Notes: generated by a model not told the origin, from the letters alone. A stretch of DNA of 64,000 bases from Thalassospira sp. MCCC 1A01148 (GCF_001613795.1 NZ_LPVZ01000020.1:62001-126000); one strand, 5' to 3'. Shown: positions 45,344 through 53,772, counted from the stretch's first letter. Translations and numbers: made by a program.

Positions 45344-45380
45344 AATGCGTTCCCCGAGCCGGTGCTTGGGGAACGCATTT
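45344..45380. terminator. Hairpin terminator between psuG and the 111-residue gene
   Basis: Perfect 12-base stem AATGCGTTCCCC / GGGGAACGCATT with loop GAGCCGGTGCTT, between convergent genes. The T-run is short. Confidence 0.75.
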
Positions 45381-45434
45381 GGTGCAGCAAATCTGGAAAC
45401 CTTGTGAAAGACCTGACACCCTTGAACAGACAAG

Positions 45435-45770
45435 CTAGTCTGTAGTCTCCGGCTTGCCATTTGAGTTCTCTTGAGTACGCTCAGTGCTCAGCGGGGCAGC
45501 GGGACTGGAGGTGGGCTCAGTGTCGCAATCTTCGGACGCATCAAAATTTGCAGTCACCGAGGCAAGTTCACGCATGATCGCTGCAATTGCCGGAGACTCT
45601 ACATCAGCGCAGAGTTCTGCATCCTCATAGCGCCGAAGGTCGTCTGACAAGAACTGCAAATTTGACAGAAGGATATCTGTTGTCTTGTCTGTGAGCTGCA
45701 ATCTTCCATTATGGTGATTGGCGTTTTTGCGAAGGAGACGGGCAATTTGTTCGATGTGGTCGCTTAACAT
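45435..45770 (-). CDS. Hypothetical 111-residue soluble protein
   Basis: The first 75 residues are predicted helical (MLSDHIEQIARLLRKNANHH; LSNLQFLSDDLRRYEDAELC), and the tail is low-complexity and acidic/Pro/Thr/Ser-rich. There is no signal peptide or membrane segment. It is divergent from a small XRE-type regulator, and three near-identical motifs lie in the shared gap. I do not recognise the family. The regulator-orphan layout suggests a small control module. Confidence 0.6.
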   Translation of the reverse strand: MLSDHIEQIARLLRKNANHHNGRLQLTDKTTDILLSNLQFLSDDLRRYEDAELCADVESPAIAAIMRELASVTANFDASEDCDTEPTSSPAAPLSTERTQENSNGKPETTD

Positions 45771-45772
45771 AT

Positions 45773-45885
45773 CCTACGCACTTTTTTCTTGTATTCGGAA
45801 TTATGCTGCAATCTATCACCAAAAATCACGTAGAACAAACGACATGACAGCATATATCTACCGATTTTGCGAAAAAATCGCGTAA
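45773..45885. promoter_or_regulatory. Three AAAAATCRCGTA-type sites in a divergent promoter region
   Basis: Site one is on the minus strand at 45773-45787 (AAAAAAGTGCGTAGG). Site two is at 45821-45832 (AAAAATCACGTA). Site three is at 45872-45883 (AAAAAATCGCGTA within it). The third overlaps an inverted repeat, CGATTTT-GCGAA-AAAATCG (45862-45880). They lie between the 111-residue gene and the XRE-type gene. Confidence 0.5.
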
Positions 45886-45968
45886 TTTGTTATTATAATT
45901 CTTTCAAGACACCCACTTTGGGGGTAGGCTTCTTGGCCATTCGGATAGACGCGCTCGGGAAAACTGGA

Positions 45969-46430
45969 ATGAAAGTGGACGACACAGAACTGCTTGGCCA
46001 ACGCATCGGCCTTTGTGAAAAGATTGCCGGATCGCGCGCGGCTCTTGCCGAACGCACGGGCATATCTGCGCGCACCCTTGAAAACTATAGCCATGGGCGC
46101 AACGATCCAAAGGCATCCGCCTGCGTTGCGATTGCACATGCAACAGACGTTTCAATCGAATGGCTATTGACCGGCCAGGGTGCCCCCGTCGACGAGCCAA
46201 ACACATCCGAGGAAGAACTGGATCGCAAGATCGTTTTCAATATCGCGTATTTTCTGGCCAGAAAATCGCGTGCGGTCAAAGCGGATCCAGACGAGTTTGC
46301 CGACCTGTTTCTGTCATTGTTCGACTATTGTCGGGAGAAACAGCAGTCAGCCGGAAAGAGCTTTGATGCGGATTCCTTTGAAAACGTTGTCGAGTTTGCG
46401 TCAAAGCAGTTTCACCGCAATAGCGCCTGA
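45969..46430 (+). CDS. XRE-type (phage repressor-like) helix-turn-helix regulator
   Basis: A 153-residue protein. A Cro/C1-type helix-turn-helix covers about 7-65 (SRAALAERTGISARTLENYS; then DVSIEWLLTGQG, the usual closing helix). A helical C-terminal part of about 85 residues (ELDRKIVFNIAYFLARKSR) shows no peptidase motif, so it is not a LexA/CI-type self-cleaving repressor. ATG 45969 was chosen; an in-frame ATG at 45867 would run through the operator-like repeats. The 3' end overlaps the convergent GNAT frame by 155 bases. Confidence 0.8.
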   Translation: MKVDDTELLGQRIGLCEKIAGSRAALAERTGISARTLENYSHGRNDPKASACVAIAHATDVSIEWLLTGQGAPVDEPNTSEEELDRKIVFNIAYFLARKSRAVKADPDEFADLFLSLFDYCREKQQSAGKSFDADSFENVVEFASKQFHRNSA

Positions 46431-46962
46431 TCAGTTTACGCAGGCGCGCGTGCAGCGCGCCAACATCCGTGCAAACATATCCTACTTCGGGAATGGCACA
46501 CCCTTCGATGACGCGATCACGTCGAACTTCGGCCCGCCATCCCATTTGGGCGTACCACAATCTGATCGGGTTATCGCGAAACGCCCACAAGACCGGCGGC
46601 GTCAATTCATGGCCGATCATGAAGTCAAGCATGGCCATCATCATCATCGGCCCGACCTCTCGTCCACGAAAGTCGGGTAAAACATAGGCAGCATGCATTT
46701 CGCCCCGGCCTTGAATGGCTTCATCCCTGTTGGGACAGCAAAAGCAAAAGCCGACCACAACGTGATCGGCCTCGACAACAAACAAAGCTTCGTCCTTGGC
46801 TTGGGATTCGAACCACTTTATCCACTGCGACTTGCGAAACTTGCGGTTTCGGCTTTGTAAAACCGTGCGCGGCATGAAGGAATAGGTTTCGCGCCAGCAG
46901 AAGGCGTGTATTTGCGAAACCTTTGAAACATCGTCTTTTTTCGCCAAACGGATCGTCATCAT
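46276..46962 (-). CDS. GNAT family N-acetyltransferase with 3' overlap
   Basis: A 228-codon frame. Residues 1 to about 172 form a GNAT acetyltransferase: MMTIRLAKKDDVSKVSQIHA, motif A region AAYVLPDFRGREVGPMMMMA (Gln/Arg-x-x-Gly-x-Gly replaced by RGREVG), and the C-terminal RLWYAQMGWRAE. The last 50 residues (from about 178) lie antisense to the XRE gene and look like read-through of a lost stop. The true end may once have been near 46431. The acceptor substrate is unknown. Confidence 0.78.
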   Translation of the reverse strand: MMTIRLAKKDDVSKVSQIHAFCWRETYSFMPRTVLQSRNRKFRKSQWIKWFESQAKDEALFVVEADHVVVGFCFCCPNRDEAIQGRGEMHAAYVLPDFRGREVGPMMMMAMLDFMIGHELTPPVLWAFRDNPIRLWYAQMGWRAEVRRDRVIEGCAIPEVGYVCTDVGALHARLRKLIRRYCGETALTQTRQRFQRNPHQSSFRLTAVSPDNSRTMTETGRQTRLDPL

Positions 46963-47094
46963 AACCCGGCTCCCTTGCTAAGAGTTCAAGGGGCTAGGAT
47001 TACACATCTTTCACGTGTTGTTATTTACCGATACAACCATCTATGATGTGTCACGCACATTTTAGTCAAATGATGAGGGTGCCGGGACGGCCAT

Positions 47095-47463
47095 ATGCTC
47101 GATATTGATCTGCAAAAGCGACTGGACAAGGCAGCGCCACTGACAAGTGATCCGAAAACCGGGCTTTCAACGCCGCAACTTTGGGTTATGGCGATTGTGA
47201 TCGCGTTGCTGTCAGCAACACTAAGTGTCCTGACCTATGACCAGCTTACGCAGCCAACGATGCTTCCAACTGACGAGCTTGGAAAGCTTGCGGTAATGAT
47301 CAGTAACGAAACGGGAACAATTCCGGCCGACATATGGGCTGCCATGGAACGCCATATCGGAAAGCCTGCCGCCGAATTTACACCCGATGATCAGATGAAG
47401 GCCGTTAGCTTTCTGCTTTACCTGATGGAAAAACAGCCGTCTGAGACCATCAATATATGGTAA
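47095..47463 (+). CDS. Hypothetical single-pass membrane protein
   Basis: A 122-residue protein. A soluble N-terminus of about 30 residues is followed by one membrane helix at about 31-50 (LWVMAIVIALLSATLSVLTY) and a C-terminal region of 70 residues predicted to be outside or periplasmic (LGKLAVMISNETGTIPADIW). Its 3' end overlaps the convergent Cache-domain gene by 14 bases. I do not recognise the family. Neighbours give no firm function. Confidence 0.6.
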   Translation: MLDIDLQKRLDKAAPLTSDPKTGLSTPQLWVMAIVIALLSATLSVLTYDQLTQPTMLPTDELGKLAVMISNETGTIPADIWAAMERHIGKPAAEFTPDDQMKAVSFLLYLMEKQPSETINIW

Positions 47464-48190
47464 CGACCGAACTGGTCACAACAACCGGGTAATCGCGCAG
47501 GCGACGCCACATCGTCCGGGCGGGATAGGTATTAAGCCTTGTTTCGCTGATCCCCGAACGCCCATCAACAATCATCAGGCTTTCAAAAAAATCATCGGCC
47601 AATTGCATTTGGGCCGGTGCGGTCATGATTGTCTGGCCGCTTGTGGTAAAGGCAGAATAGAAGCACAGTCGGCACGCACGTTCTGCGGGCAACCAGGCAT
47701 CCGGTGTCATCACCGCCACCAGAACCCCCATTACCGAGCCAGAGACACCGCGCAACACCCGCGTAACCGGAACGAACGGAACGCCCGACTGCTTTCCAAG
47801 TACTGGCGTCCCGATATGGATGCGGTCATCTTCCAAATTGATGGTTTCGTTAAAGTATGACCGTTCCGAAAGATCAAGATCCGGTGCCGGATGGCGCGTT
47901 GTATCGAACGTGAGGATGCCCTTTGCATTGATAAACAGCAATGCACGTACAGCTTCAACCTGTTCGGTGTAGCTCGAAAGGCTTCCCTGAATAACAACGT
48001 CATTCATTCCGCCGGCATTTCGCAGCAAATCGGCAGAGCGGCGCATCAGGCCGTCTGTCTGATTAAGGATACTCTCGACATGTGTCGCCATCAGAAGGAC
48101 GTTTTCCTCTAGCGAGACATTATTGGCATTGGCGAAGGCACCGCCTGGTGCCCCCAAAAGACCCAAAATGACAATCAGCCACTTCTTCAT
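47450..48190 (-). CDS. Stand-alone periplasmic Cache (PDC) sensor-domain protein
   Basis: A 246-residue secreted protein: signal peptide (LIVILGLLGAPGGAFA) then a PDC/Cache fold. The long first helix (ENVLLMATHVESILNQTDGL) and the ligand-pocket motifs SERSYFNETI and IGTPVLGKQSGVPFVPVTR are those seen in the extracellular parts of diguanylate cyclases and chemoreceptors. Here no GGDEF, HAMP, kinase or methyl-accepting domain follows; the chain ends in the periplasm. It also has an unusual CRLC pair. It may be a soluble ligand sensor or co-receptor, or the remains of a larger receptor. Confidence 0.75.
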   Translation of the reverse strand: MKKWLIVILGLLGAPGGAFANANNVSLEENVLLMATHVESILNQTDGLMRRSADLLRNAGGMNDVVIQGSLSSYTEQVEAVRALLFINAKGILTFDTTRHPAPDLDLSERSYFNETINLEDDRIHIGTPVLGKQSGVPFVPVTRVLRGVSGSVMGVLVAVMTPDAWLPAERACRLCFYSAFTTSGQTIMTAPAQMQLADDFFESLMIVDGRSGISETRLNTYPARTMWRRLRDYPVVVTSSVVTIY

Positions 48191-48298
48191 CGTTCAATCC
48201 TGTGCTGTTCCCGTCCGGTGTACCCTAAAACAGACCGGTTCGTAAATCAGACATCGAACAGAAGCCAGCACAGGCGAAACAATTAACGCGGGATCGAC

Positions 48299-48934
48299 CT
48301 AGCGCGCCTTGCGCTGGATGCCGGGTTTAAGGCGACCATCATCAATTGGCGCCCCCCAAACGGTATGACAGGGCAAGACGCCGGCCCAGACATCCAGATC
48401 GTAATCTTCTTCGTCATCGACCGGATCACCTGCACGAACCTTCGCCGATACCTGATCAAGGTCAAAGCCCAGGAACATGGTGGCCTTGAGTTCCTGTTTG
48501 TTGGGCTGGCGGATATGGTCCCACCGGCCCGGTTCAAGTTTTTCGGTAAACAGACGGGAATGTTCCATCTTGTCGGCGTCATCTGCCACCACTGTGCCGT
48601 GACCATAGATGATCACAGACCGATAGTTGGCCGAATGGTGGAAGGCCGAACGCGCCATCACCAATCCGTCAAGGTGGGTAATGCACAGACAGGCTTCTGC
48701 CCCATCGGCAATCGCCGCAAGAATGCGGTTCTTGGATGCGCCATGGATATAGATCCGCTCCCCCACCCGCCAATGGGCCGTCGGGATCATCGCCGGGCGC
48801 CCGTTCACCACGGTGCCGACATGGCAAATCAACGCATCATCAATGATGCCGTGAATTTGCGTGCGATCATAACTGGCACGGTTGGGGCCCCGGACAACTT
48901 TGGTGTGGGGCTGGACTTCGTATTGATCAGACAT
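48299..48934 (-). CDS. PPOX family flavoprotein, divergent from a MocR regulator
   Basis: A 211-residue FMN split-barrel protein (VNGRPAMIPTAHWRVGERIYIHGASKNRIL; ACLCITHLDGLVMARSAFHHSANYRSVIIYG, given here as landmarks HWRVGERIY and HHSANYRSVIIYG). It belongs to the group sometimes called nucleotide-flavin-binding or nitroreductase-resistance-like PPOX proteins. It is divergent from a MocR/PdxR-type gene across a 120-base gap with TGGA/TCCA repeats, so it is the probable regulatory target. Whether it acts on a B6 vitamer or another substrate is not shown. Confidence 0.85.
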   Translation of the reverse strand: MSDQYEVQPHTKVVRGPNRASYDRTQIHGIIDDALICHVGTVVNGRPAMIPTAHWRVGERIYIHGASKNRILAAIADGAEACLCITHLDGLVMARSAFHHSANYRSVIIYGHGTVVADDADKMEHSRLFTEKLEPGRWDHIRQPNKQELKATMFLGFDLDQVSAKVRAGDPVDDEEDYDLDVWAGVLPCHTVWGAPIDDGRLKPGIQRKAR

Positions 48935-48982
48935 GGCGGGACCTCTTCTTCAAAAAACCGGACGTCGAATTTGGCCCGATCA

Positions 48983-49012
48983 TGGATCAAATTGGACTTT
49001 TCAAAAGGTCCA
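48983..49012. promoter_or_regulatory. TGGA direct repeats and TCCA inverted half, likely MocR operator
   Basis: TGGA occurs at 48983 and 48993, exactly ten bases apart, and the 20-base imperfect palindrome TGGACTTTTCAAAAGGTCCA spans 48993-49012. MocR regulators generally bind a direct repeat plus an inverted half-site in the shared promoter; this geometry fits. Confidence 0.6.
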
Positions 49013-49054
49013 TTATAATAAAAATGACAGAACCAATTATTCCTCGGGGACGCG

Positions 49055-50575
49055 ATGCCACGCAGCGATTACAGCTGGATCTATCCAAGTCAGATCAGTG
49101 ATACCGATGATCAGGGCAGGACAACGGCCTATCGCCGTCTGTATCACGGCATTAGATCGGCTATCCTTGACGGGCGTTTGCATCCGGGCGAACGCCTGCC
49201 GGCCAGTCGCGATCTGGCAAGGTCCCTTGGCATATCGCGCAATACGGTGGTGGCCAGTTTCGATCTGCTAACATCAGAAGGCTATCTTGAAACCCGCGTC
49301 GGTTCCGGAAGCTTTGTGGCCAGCACCCTGCCCGATCGCGACATGCAAACCAGCCAAAACGCCAAGGCGAGACAACCCACCGCCCCCGAAGACCGTCCAG
49401 TCCGGCTCAGCAAAAGTGCCCAGCGCATGCTGACCTATCAAAGACGGTTTCCGCGCTTTCGCGTTGCCTGCCCGTTTAACCCGGCGACCCCCGATCTTGA
49501 CGGCTTCCCGTTTGATCTTTGGGCGCGATTGCTGCGTCGATCATGGCGTGCACCTGATATCGATCTGACCATACCGGATGATCCGCTTGGCCTGCCGCTG
49601 TTACGGGCCGAAATTGCCAAATGGCTGCGGCAATCACGCGGGGTCAATTGCGATGCCGATCAGGTGATGATTGTCTCTGGCGCCCAGCAGGCACTTGATC
49701 TGGCCGCACGCGCCCTTGTCGATCCGGGGGATATCATCGCGACCGAGGATCCGGGATATGAAGGCATCCGTGGTGTACTGGCGGCAAGCGGGGCTGTTGT
49801 TCATCCGATCACAGTGGACGAAGACGGCCTCGATGTTAAAGGTCTGACAAAAACCCCTTCGCCTGCCCGAATTGTGGTCACCACGCCATCACGAAACTAT
49901 CCGCTGGGCACCACGCTGTCGCTCGCGCGGCGCTTGTCGCTTTTGCAGTGGGCGCAGGATAACGATGCGTGGATTGTCGAGGATGACTATGACAGCGACT
50001 ATCGCTATGACGGGCCGCCACTATCATCCCTGCAAGGACTGGATACCGACAATCGGGTGATCTATGTCGGCACTTTTTCACGGGTGATGTTTCCGGGGAT
50101 CCGCCTTGGTTACCTGGTCCTGCCGCCAGCACTGGTTTCGGCCTTTCGCGGTATTCGCGGTTTTGCCGATGGCGTGCCAGCCCCGACAACCCAGGCCGCC
50201 CTTGGTGCGTTCTTTGCCGAGGGGCATTTTGGCAGTCACGTGCGCAAGATGCGGATGCAATATGGCGAACGGCGTTCACATCTCAAATCACTGATTGCTG
50301 ACGATGCATCCGATATCCTGTCCGTATTGCCATCGGATGGCGGGTTGCATCTATGCGCCCGTTTGACCCGGGCGCAAGACGACATCAATATGCAGGAAGA
50401 ACTGGTCAAGGTGGGTCTGGATTGCCGTGCATTGTCGTCCTACTTCGAGAAATCCCGCTCAGAACACGATGCTGTCCCTGTGCGTGGATTGGTGCTTGGC
50501 TTTGCCGGATGGAAAAAAGATGTTCTTTCGCAAAGTTTCGGTGAACTGGTCAGAACCATCAGACGTATGTCTTGA
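49055..50575 (+). CDS. MocR/PdxR-type GntR regulator with aminotransferase-like domain lacking the PLP lysine
   Basis: A 506-residue regulator. A GntR winged helix covers about 28-85 (LPASRDLARSLGISRNTVVA), a linker follows (95-125) and a type I aminotransferase fold runs from about 135 to 500. In PLP-binding MocR proteins the cofactor lysine lies in GTFSK; here the sequence is GTFSR, so Arg343 replaces it. The usual TPSHQ(F/Y)P segment is TPSRNYP. DDYDSDYRYDG is kept. It may bind PLP weakly, bind another ligand, or respond differently. It is divergent from a PPOX gene with clear repeats between. Confidence 0.9.
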   Translation: MPRSDYSWIYPSQISDTDDQGRTTAYRRLYHGIRSAILDGRLHPGERLPASRDLARSLGISRNTVVASFDLLTSEGYLETRVGSGSFVASTLPDRDMQTSQNAKARQPTAPEDRPVRLSKSAQRMLTYQRRFPRFRVACPFNPATPDLDGFPFDLWARLLRRSWRAPDIDLTIPDDPLGLPLLRAEIAKWLRQSRGVNCDADQVMIVSGAQQALDLAARALVDPGDIIATEDPGYEGIRGVLAASGAVVHPITVDEDGLDVKGLTKTPSPARIVVTTPSRNYPLGTTLSLARRLSLLQWAQDNDAWIVEDDYDSDYRYDGPPLSSLQGLDTDNRVIYVGTFSRVMFPGIRLGYLVLPPALVSAFRGIRGFADGVPAPTTQAALGAFFAEGHFGSHVRKMRMQYGERRSHLKSLIADDASDILSVLPSDGGLHLCARLTRAQDDINMQEELVKVGLDCRALSSYFEKSRSEHDAVPVRGLVLGFAGWKKDVLSQSFGELVRTIRRMS

Positions 50576-50589
50576 TGTACCCCGAGCCA

Positions 50590-50643
50590 GAGAGAGCGCC
50601 TCGACTTCCCCTCTAGACGCTGTCACGGTCGTGACGCTCTCTC
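50590..50643. repeat. Nested inverted repeats downstream of the MocR gene
   Basis: GAGAGAGCG (50590-50598) pairs with CGCTCTCTC (50635-50643), and GTCACGGTCGTGAC lies inside. A stable hairpin is expected, probably a transcription end for the MocR gene, though no T-run follows. Confidence 0.4.
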
Positions 50644-50707
50644 CCCTCCGGCATCAGATCTCCCCAAGACATTGCCCAGAACACAGCCCAGACAAGCAGG
50701 AAGACAG

Positions 50708-52186
50708 ATGACTGAACGCCCGATCGCGATCATGTGGTTTCGAAGCGACCTCCGACTGGCGGACAATCCGGCGCTTCTGGCTGCCCAAAAATGGGCCAAG
50801 GAACATGACGGCGCTGTGCTTCCGGTCTTTATCCTTGATCCGGTGATTTCAGATCAGTTGGGCGGGGCGACGAAATGGTGGCTGGAAAAAAGCCTGACGG
50901 CGCTGAACCGCGATATCGCCGAGCTGGGCGATACCAAATCTGATCGCGCGCTGCGCTTGTTTGCGGGGGATGCAAAATCCATTCTCGAAAACATCGCTGA
51001 CGACAAACCAGTTCAGGCCGTATTCTGGAACCGTCTTTATGACAAGCCATCGACCAAACGCGATACTGACATCAAAACGATCCTTCAGGATCACGGCCTG
51101 ACCTGCGAAAGCCACAAGGCCAACCTATTGTTTGAACCATGGGACGTCAAAACTGGGCAAGGCACAGATTTCAAGGTCTATAGCCCGTTCTGGCGCGCCT
51201 GTCAGAAGCTGCCGACACCGCGTGAGCCCCATGCCCCCCCGCAAAGCATTGAACTGTTCAAGGGCGCGGTTGATGGACAAATCAACATCACCGACTTTGA
51301 CCTGTCGCCAAAGCCGGTGAATTGGGCCGGTGGCCTTGACGAGCGGTTCACCCCCGGCGAACAGGGCGCGAAAGACCAGCTTTTTGACTTTATCGATGAT
51401 CGTCTTACCGATTATGCCGATATGCGCGACCGCCCGGACCGCCGGGTGACATCAGAACTCTCGCCGCATTTGCGCTTTGGCGAAATCAGCCCCTATCAGG
51501 TTTGGCATGCGGCCAACCACTATTCCGACGCCAATCCGGGCAAGGGCAAGACCGCCTCGAAATTCATCGCCGAGCTTGGCTGGCGGGAATTTGCCCATCA
51601 CATCCTGTATCATGCAACCGATCTGCGTTCTGTCCCGCTTCAGGGCCAGTTCAAGCATTTCCCGTGGTCAGAAGACGCAAAAGGCCTTCGTGCCTGGCAA
51701 AAAGGCCAAACAGGTTTTCCGATTGTTGATGCCGGCATGCGCGAACTCTGGCACACGGGCTATATGCATAACCGGGTGCGGATGATTGTCGGCTCTATAC
51801 TGGTGAAGCATCTTTTGATCCACTGGCAAGATGGTCTGGCATGGTTTGATGACACGCTGGTTGACGCCTGCCCGGCCAACAACCCGTTTTCATGGCAATG
51901 GATCGGTGGGTGCGGGGCCGATGCCGCCCCCTATTTCCGCATTTTCAATCCCGTCCTGCAGGGCGAAAAGTTTGATCCCAAGGGCGACTATGTCCGCCAA
52001 TGGGTGCCGGAACTGCGTGACATGCCCGAACAATATATCCATAAGCCATGGGAAGCATCCCCGCTCATCCTCAAGGCCGCTGACGTAACTTTGGGGAAAA
52101 CCTACCCCAAACCCTTGATCGGGCTTAAGGAAGGCCGTGAGCGGGCTCTTGAAGCTTATCAGGACATGAAAAAGGCTGCCGAGTAA
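50708..52186 (+). CDS. phrB: Deoxyribodipyrimidine photolyase (class I CPD type)
   Basis: A 492-residue light-driven DNA repair enzyme. The N-terminal antenna-binding domain opens IAIMWFRSDLRLADNP, and the C-terminal FAD domain has FIAELGWREFAHHI, the GYMHNRVRMIVGS and the PFSWQWIGGCGADAAPYFRIFNP segments (landmarks HNRVRM and WQWIGGCG). These match class I CPD photolyases more than cryptochromes or the iron-sulfur (6-4) group. ATG 50708 is chosen over an in-frame codon 36 bases upstream. The final codons overlap a terminator stem. Confidence 0.95.
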   Translation: MTERPIAIMWFRSDLRLADNPALLAAQKWAKEHDGAVLPVFILDPVISDQLGGATKWWLEKSLTALNRDIAELGDTKSDRALRLFAGDAKSILENIADDKPVQAVFWNRLYDKPSTKRDTDIKTILQDHGLTCESHKANLLFEPWDVKTGQGTDFKVYSPFWRACQKLPTPREPHAPPQSIELFKGAVDGQINITDFDLSPKPVNWAGGLDERFTPGEQGAKDQLFDFIDDRLTDYADMRDRPDRRVTSELSPHLRFGEISPYQVWHAANHYSDANPGKGKTASKFIAELGWREFAHHILYHATDLRSVPLQGQFKHFPWSEDAKGLRAWQKGQTGFPIVDAGMRELWHTGYMHNRVRMIVGSILVKHLLIHWQDGLAWFDDTLVDACPANNPFSWQWIGGCGADAAPYFRIFNPVLQGEKFDPKGDYVRQWVPELRDMPEQYIHKPWEASPLILKAADVTLGKTYPKPLIGLKEGRERALEAYQDMKKAAE

Positions 52187-52202
52187 TCCCGACAGCCTTT
52201 TG
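52168..52202. terminator. Terminator overlapping the phrB stop codon
   Basis: Stem AAAAGGCTGCCG / CCGACAGCCTTTT with the TAA stop in the loop. It serves phrB and the convergent CYTH-CHAD gene. Confidence 0.75.
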
Positions 52203-52224
52203 CGCAACTGGCAGGGCCGGTTTT

Positions 52225-53772
52225 CTATTTCCAGAAAACCTTCTGGTCGGTGAAATCGTGCATGGCGTCTTCGATCCCCTCAAGACGATGATCGGCACGG
52301 GCCCCGAACCAGCCCGATATCAGCCCCACCGCAATCATCCCGTCTTTTGAAAGCTGTGGGGCCAGTGCCATCAACCGTGCCTCTGCAACGGCGGCATCCT
52401 GAAGCTGGCCCAGGATTTCCTGCATCGTCGTGAGTTTGGAGCGGAACTTCTTGACCTTTTTCGAACCGTAAATCGCGCCAAAAAACTCGGTCCCGTAACG
52501 CATCTGTTTGACATCAAGACGAAGCGCATGAAGTTGTGGCGTCGTCAGACCCGCAACGTGATCACCGCGTTTTGTGACCCGTTTATAGGCCTGTTCCAAA
52601 AGCGGCTCGGCCATCTCAGACACCGGTGCAGCCATCGCCTTCATCTGCGCGGCAGTCGCCCCTGATGCCCAGCGCGAATAGCTTGCCCATGCGCCAAGCA
52701 ACAAAAGCAACTGACCATATTCCGGTTGATCAAGCATCTTGCGCGCGTTGGCAAGGGCCGCCTCGCGCTGTTTTTCCGCAGCCTTTCGCAGTTCGGCGAC
52801 ACCAGCATGATCAGGGAAGCGTTCCTCGATCATCGGCAGGGTCTCGGTCAGGAACACGTCCCAATCGCGCAGGCCATCAAGCCCCTTGCTGCAAAGCTTC
52901 AACAACCGGCGCAGCAAGACGGCCTCGCCCGCAGGCAGGTTTTTCTTAAACAGGTTAAGCGCCACCCGCAGGCGGCGCATGCCAACGCGCATCTGATGGC
53001 AGCCTTCGATATCAAGATCCTGACGCACGCAGACCTCGTTGCTCAGGATCATGCGCAGTCCTTGCGCGATCACAGCACGAAACGCGGTTTCAGCCGACAT
53101 ATCCGGGGTCAGTTTGACCGCTGCAGCGCGATAGGCCCCCGGCCCCTTGCCAAGGTAAAGGTCACGCCCCCGGGAAGCCTTGGATCGCATACTGAGCAAC
53201 AGCGGCACGGTGCGTTGCAATTCAAGAGCAAGATCAAACAGGGCCGCTGGATGGCCTTTTTTCAGTTCAAACTCGACTTCGGAAATCGGCACTTCCTGTT
53301 CACCAGAACGCACAACGCCTTGATCAATGGCAAGCTCCATGACCGCATCACGATAGGTTAAGTCCACCGCGCCGCGCTTAAGGTCACTTTCAAAGATGCG
53401 GTCGATCTTCTTTTTCTTCACAAACTTCTTGAGAAGCTTTTTGACACCCTTGTCGGTAAAGCGATCAAGATCAAGGACACCTTCTTCAAGCTCGACCGTC
53501 CACTCGTTGCGTTCGGGCAAGGCTTCACGCAAACCGTTGGTTGCCTTGACGGTCTGTTCCCAGCCCTGCGTACCCTTCTTGCGCAGGCGAACCGCCAAAC
53601 CTTTGTCAGCCAATGATAGTTTGGGCGTATCATGATAGATGGAGACAAGGTGCGTGGTCACCAGACGACGGCCTTCCTTGACTTCACGCAGAACCGGTGC
53701 GCTTTTCAGGCGCGCAACGTGTTTTGGATCGATGCGAAGTTTGAGTTCGATTTCGATCTGCTTCTCGGCCAT
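52225..53772 (-). CDS. CYTH and CHAD domain protein
   Basis: A 515-residue protein. The CYTH domain (about 1-205) begins with the ExExK signature in KQIEIELKLRI and contains the basic and acidic residues of a triphosphate tunnel. The CHAD domain (about 220-510) is an alpha-helical, histidine-containing bundle (EGCHQMRVGMRRLRVALNLF; HALRLDVKQMRYGTEFF). CHAD domains bind inorganic polyphosphate, and CYTH proteins hydrolyse triphosphates, so the fusion is probably a polyphosphate-associated phosphatase. GGGG precedes ATG 53772. It stands alone. Confidence 0.93.
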   Translation of the reverse strand: MAEKQIEIELKLRIDPKHVARLKSAPVLREVKEGRRLVTTHLVSIYHDTPKLSLADKGLAVRLRKKGTQGWEQTVKATNGLREALPERNEWTVELEEGVLDLDRFTDKGVKKLLKKFVKKKKIDRIFESDLKRGAVDLTYRDAVMELAIDQGVVRSGEQEVPISEVEFELKKGHPAALFDLALELQRTVPLLLSMRSKASRGRDLYLGKGPGAYRAAAVKLTPDMSAETAFRAVIAQGLRMILSNEVCVRQDLDIEGCHQMRVGMRRLRVALNLFKKNLPAGEAVLLRRLLKLCSKGLDGLRDWDVFLTETLPMIEERFPDHAGVAELRKAAEKQREAALANARKMLDQPEYGQLLLLLGAWASYSRWASGATAAQMKAMAAPVSEMAEPLLEQAYKRVTKRGDHVAGLTTPQLHALRLDVKQMRYGTEFFGAIYGSKKVKKFRSKLTTMQEILGQLQDAAVAEARLMALAPQLSKDGMIAVGLISGWFGARADHRLEGIEDAMHDFTDQKVFWK

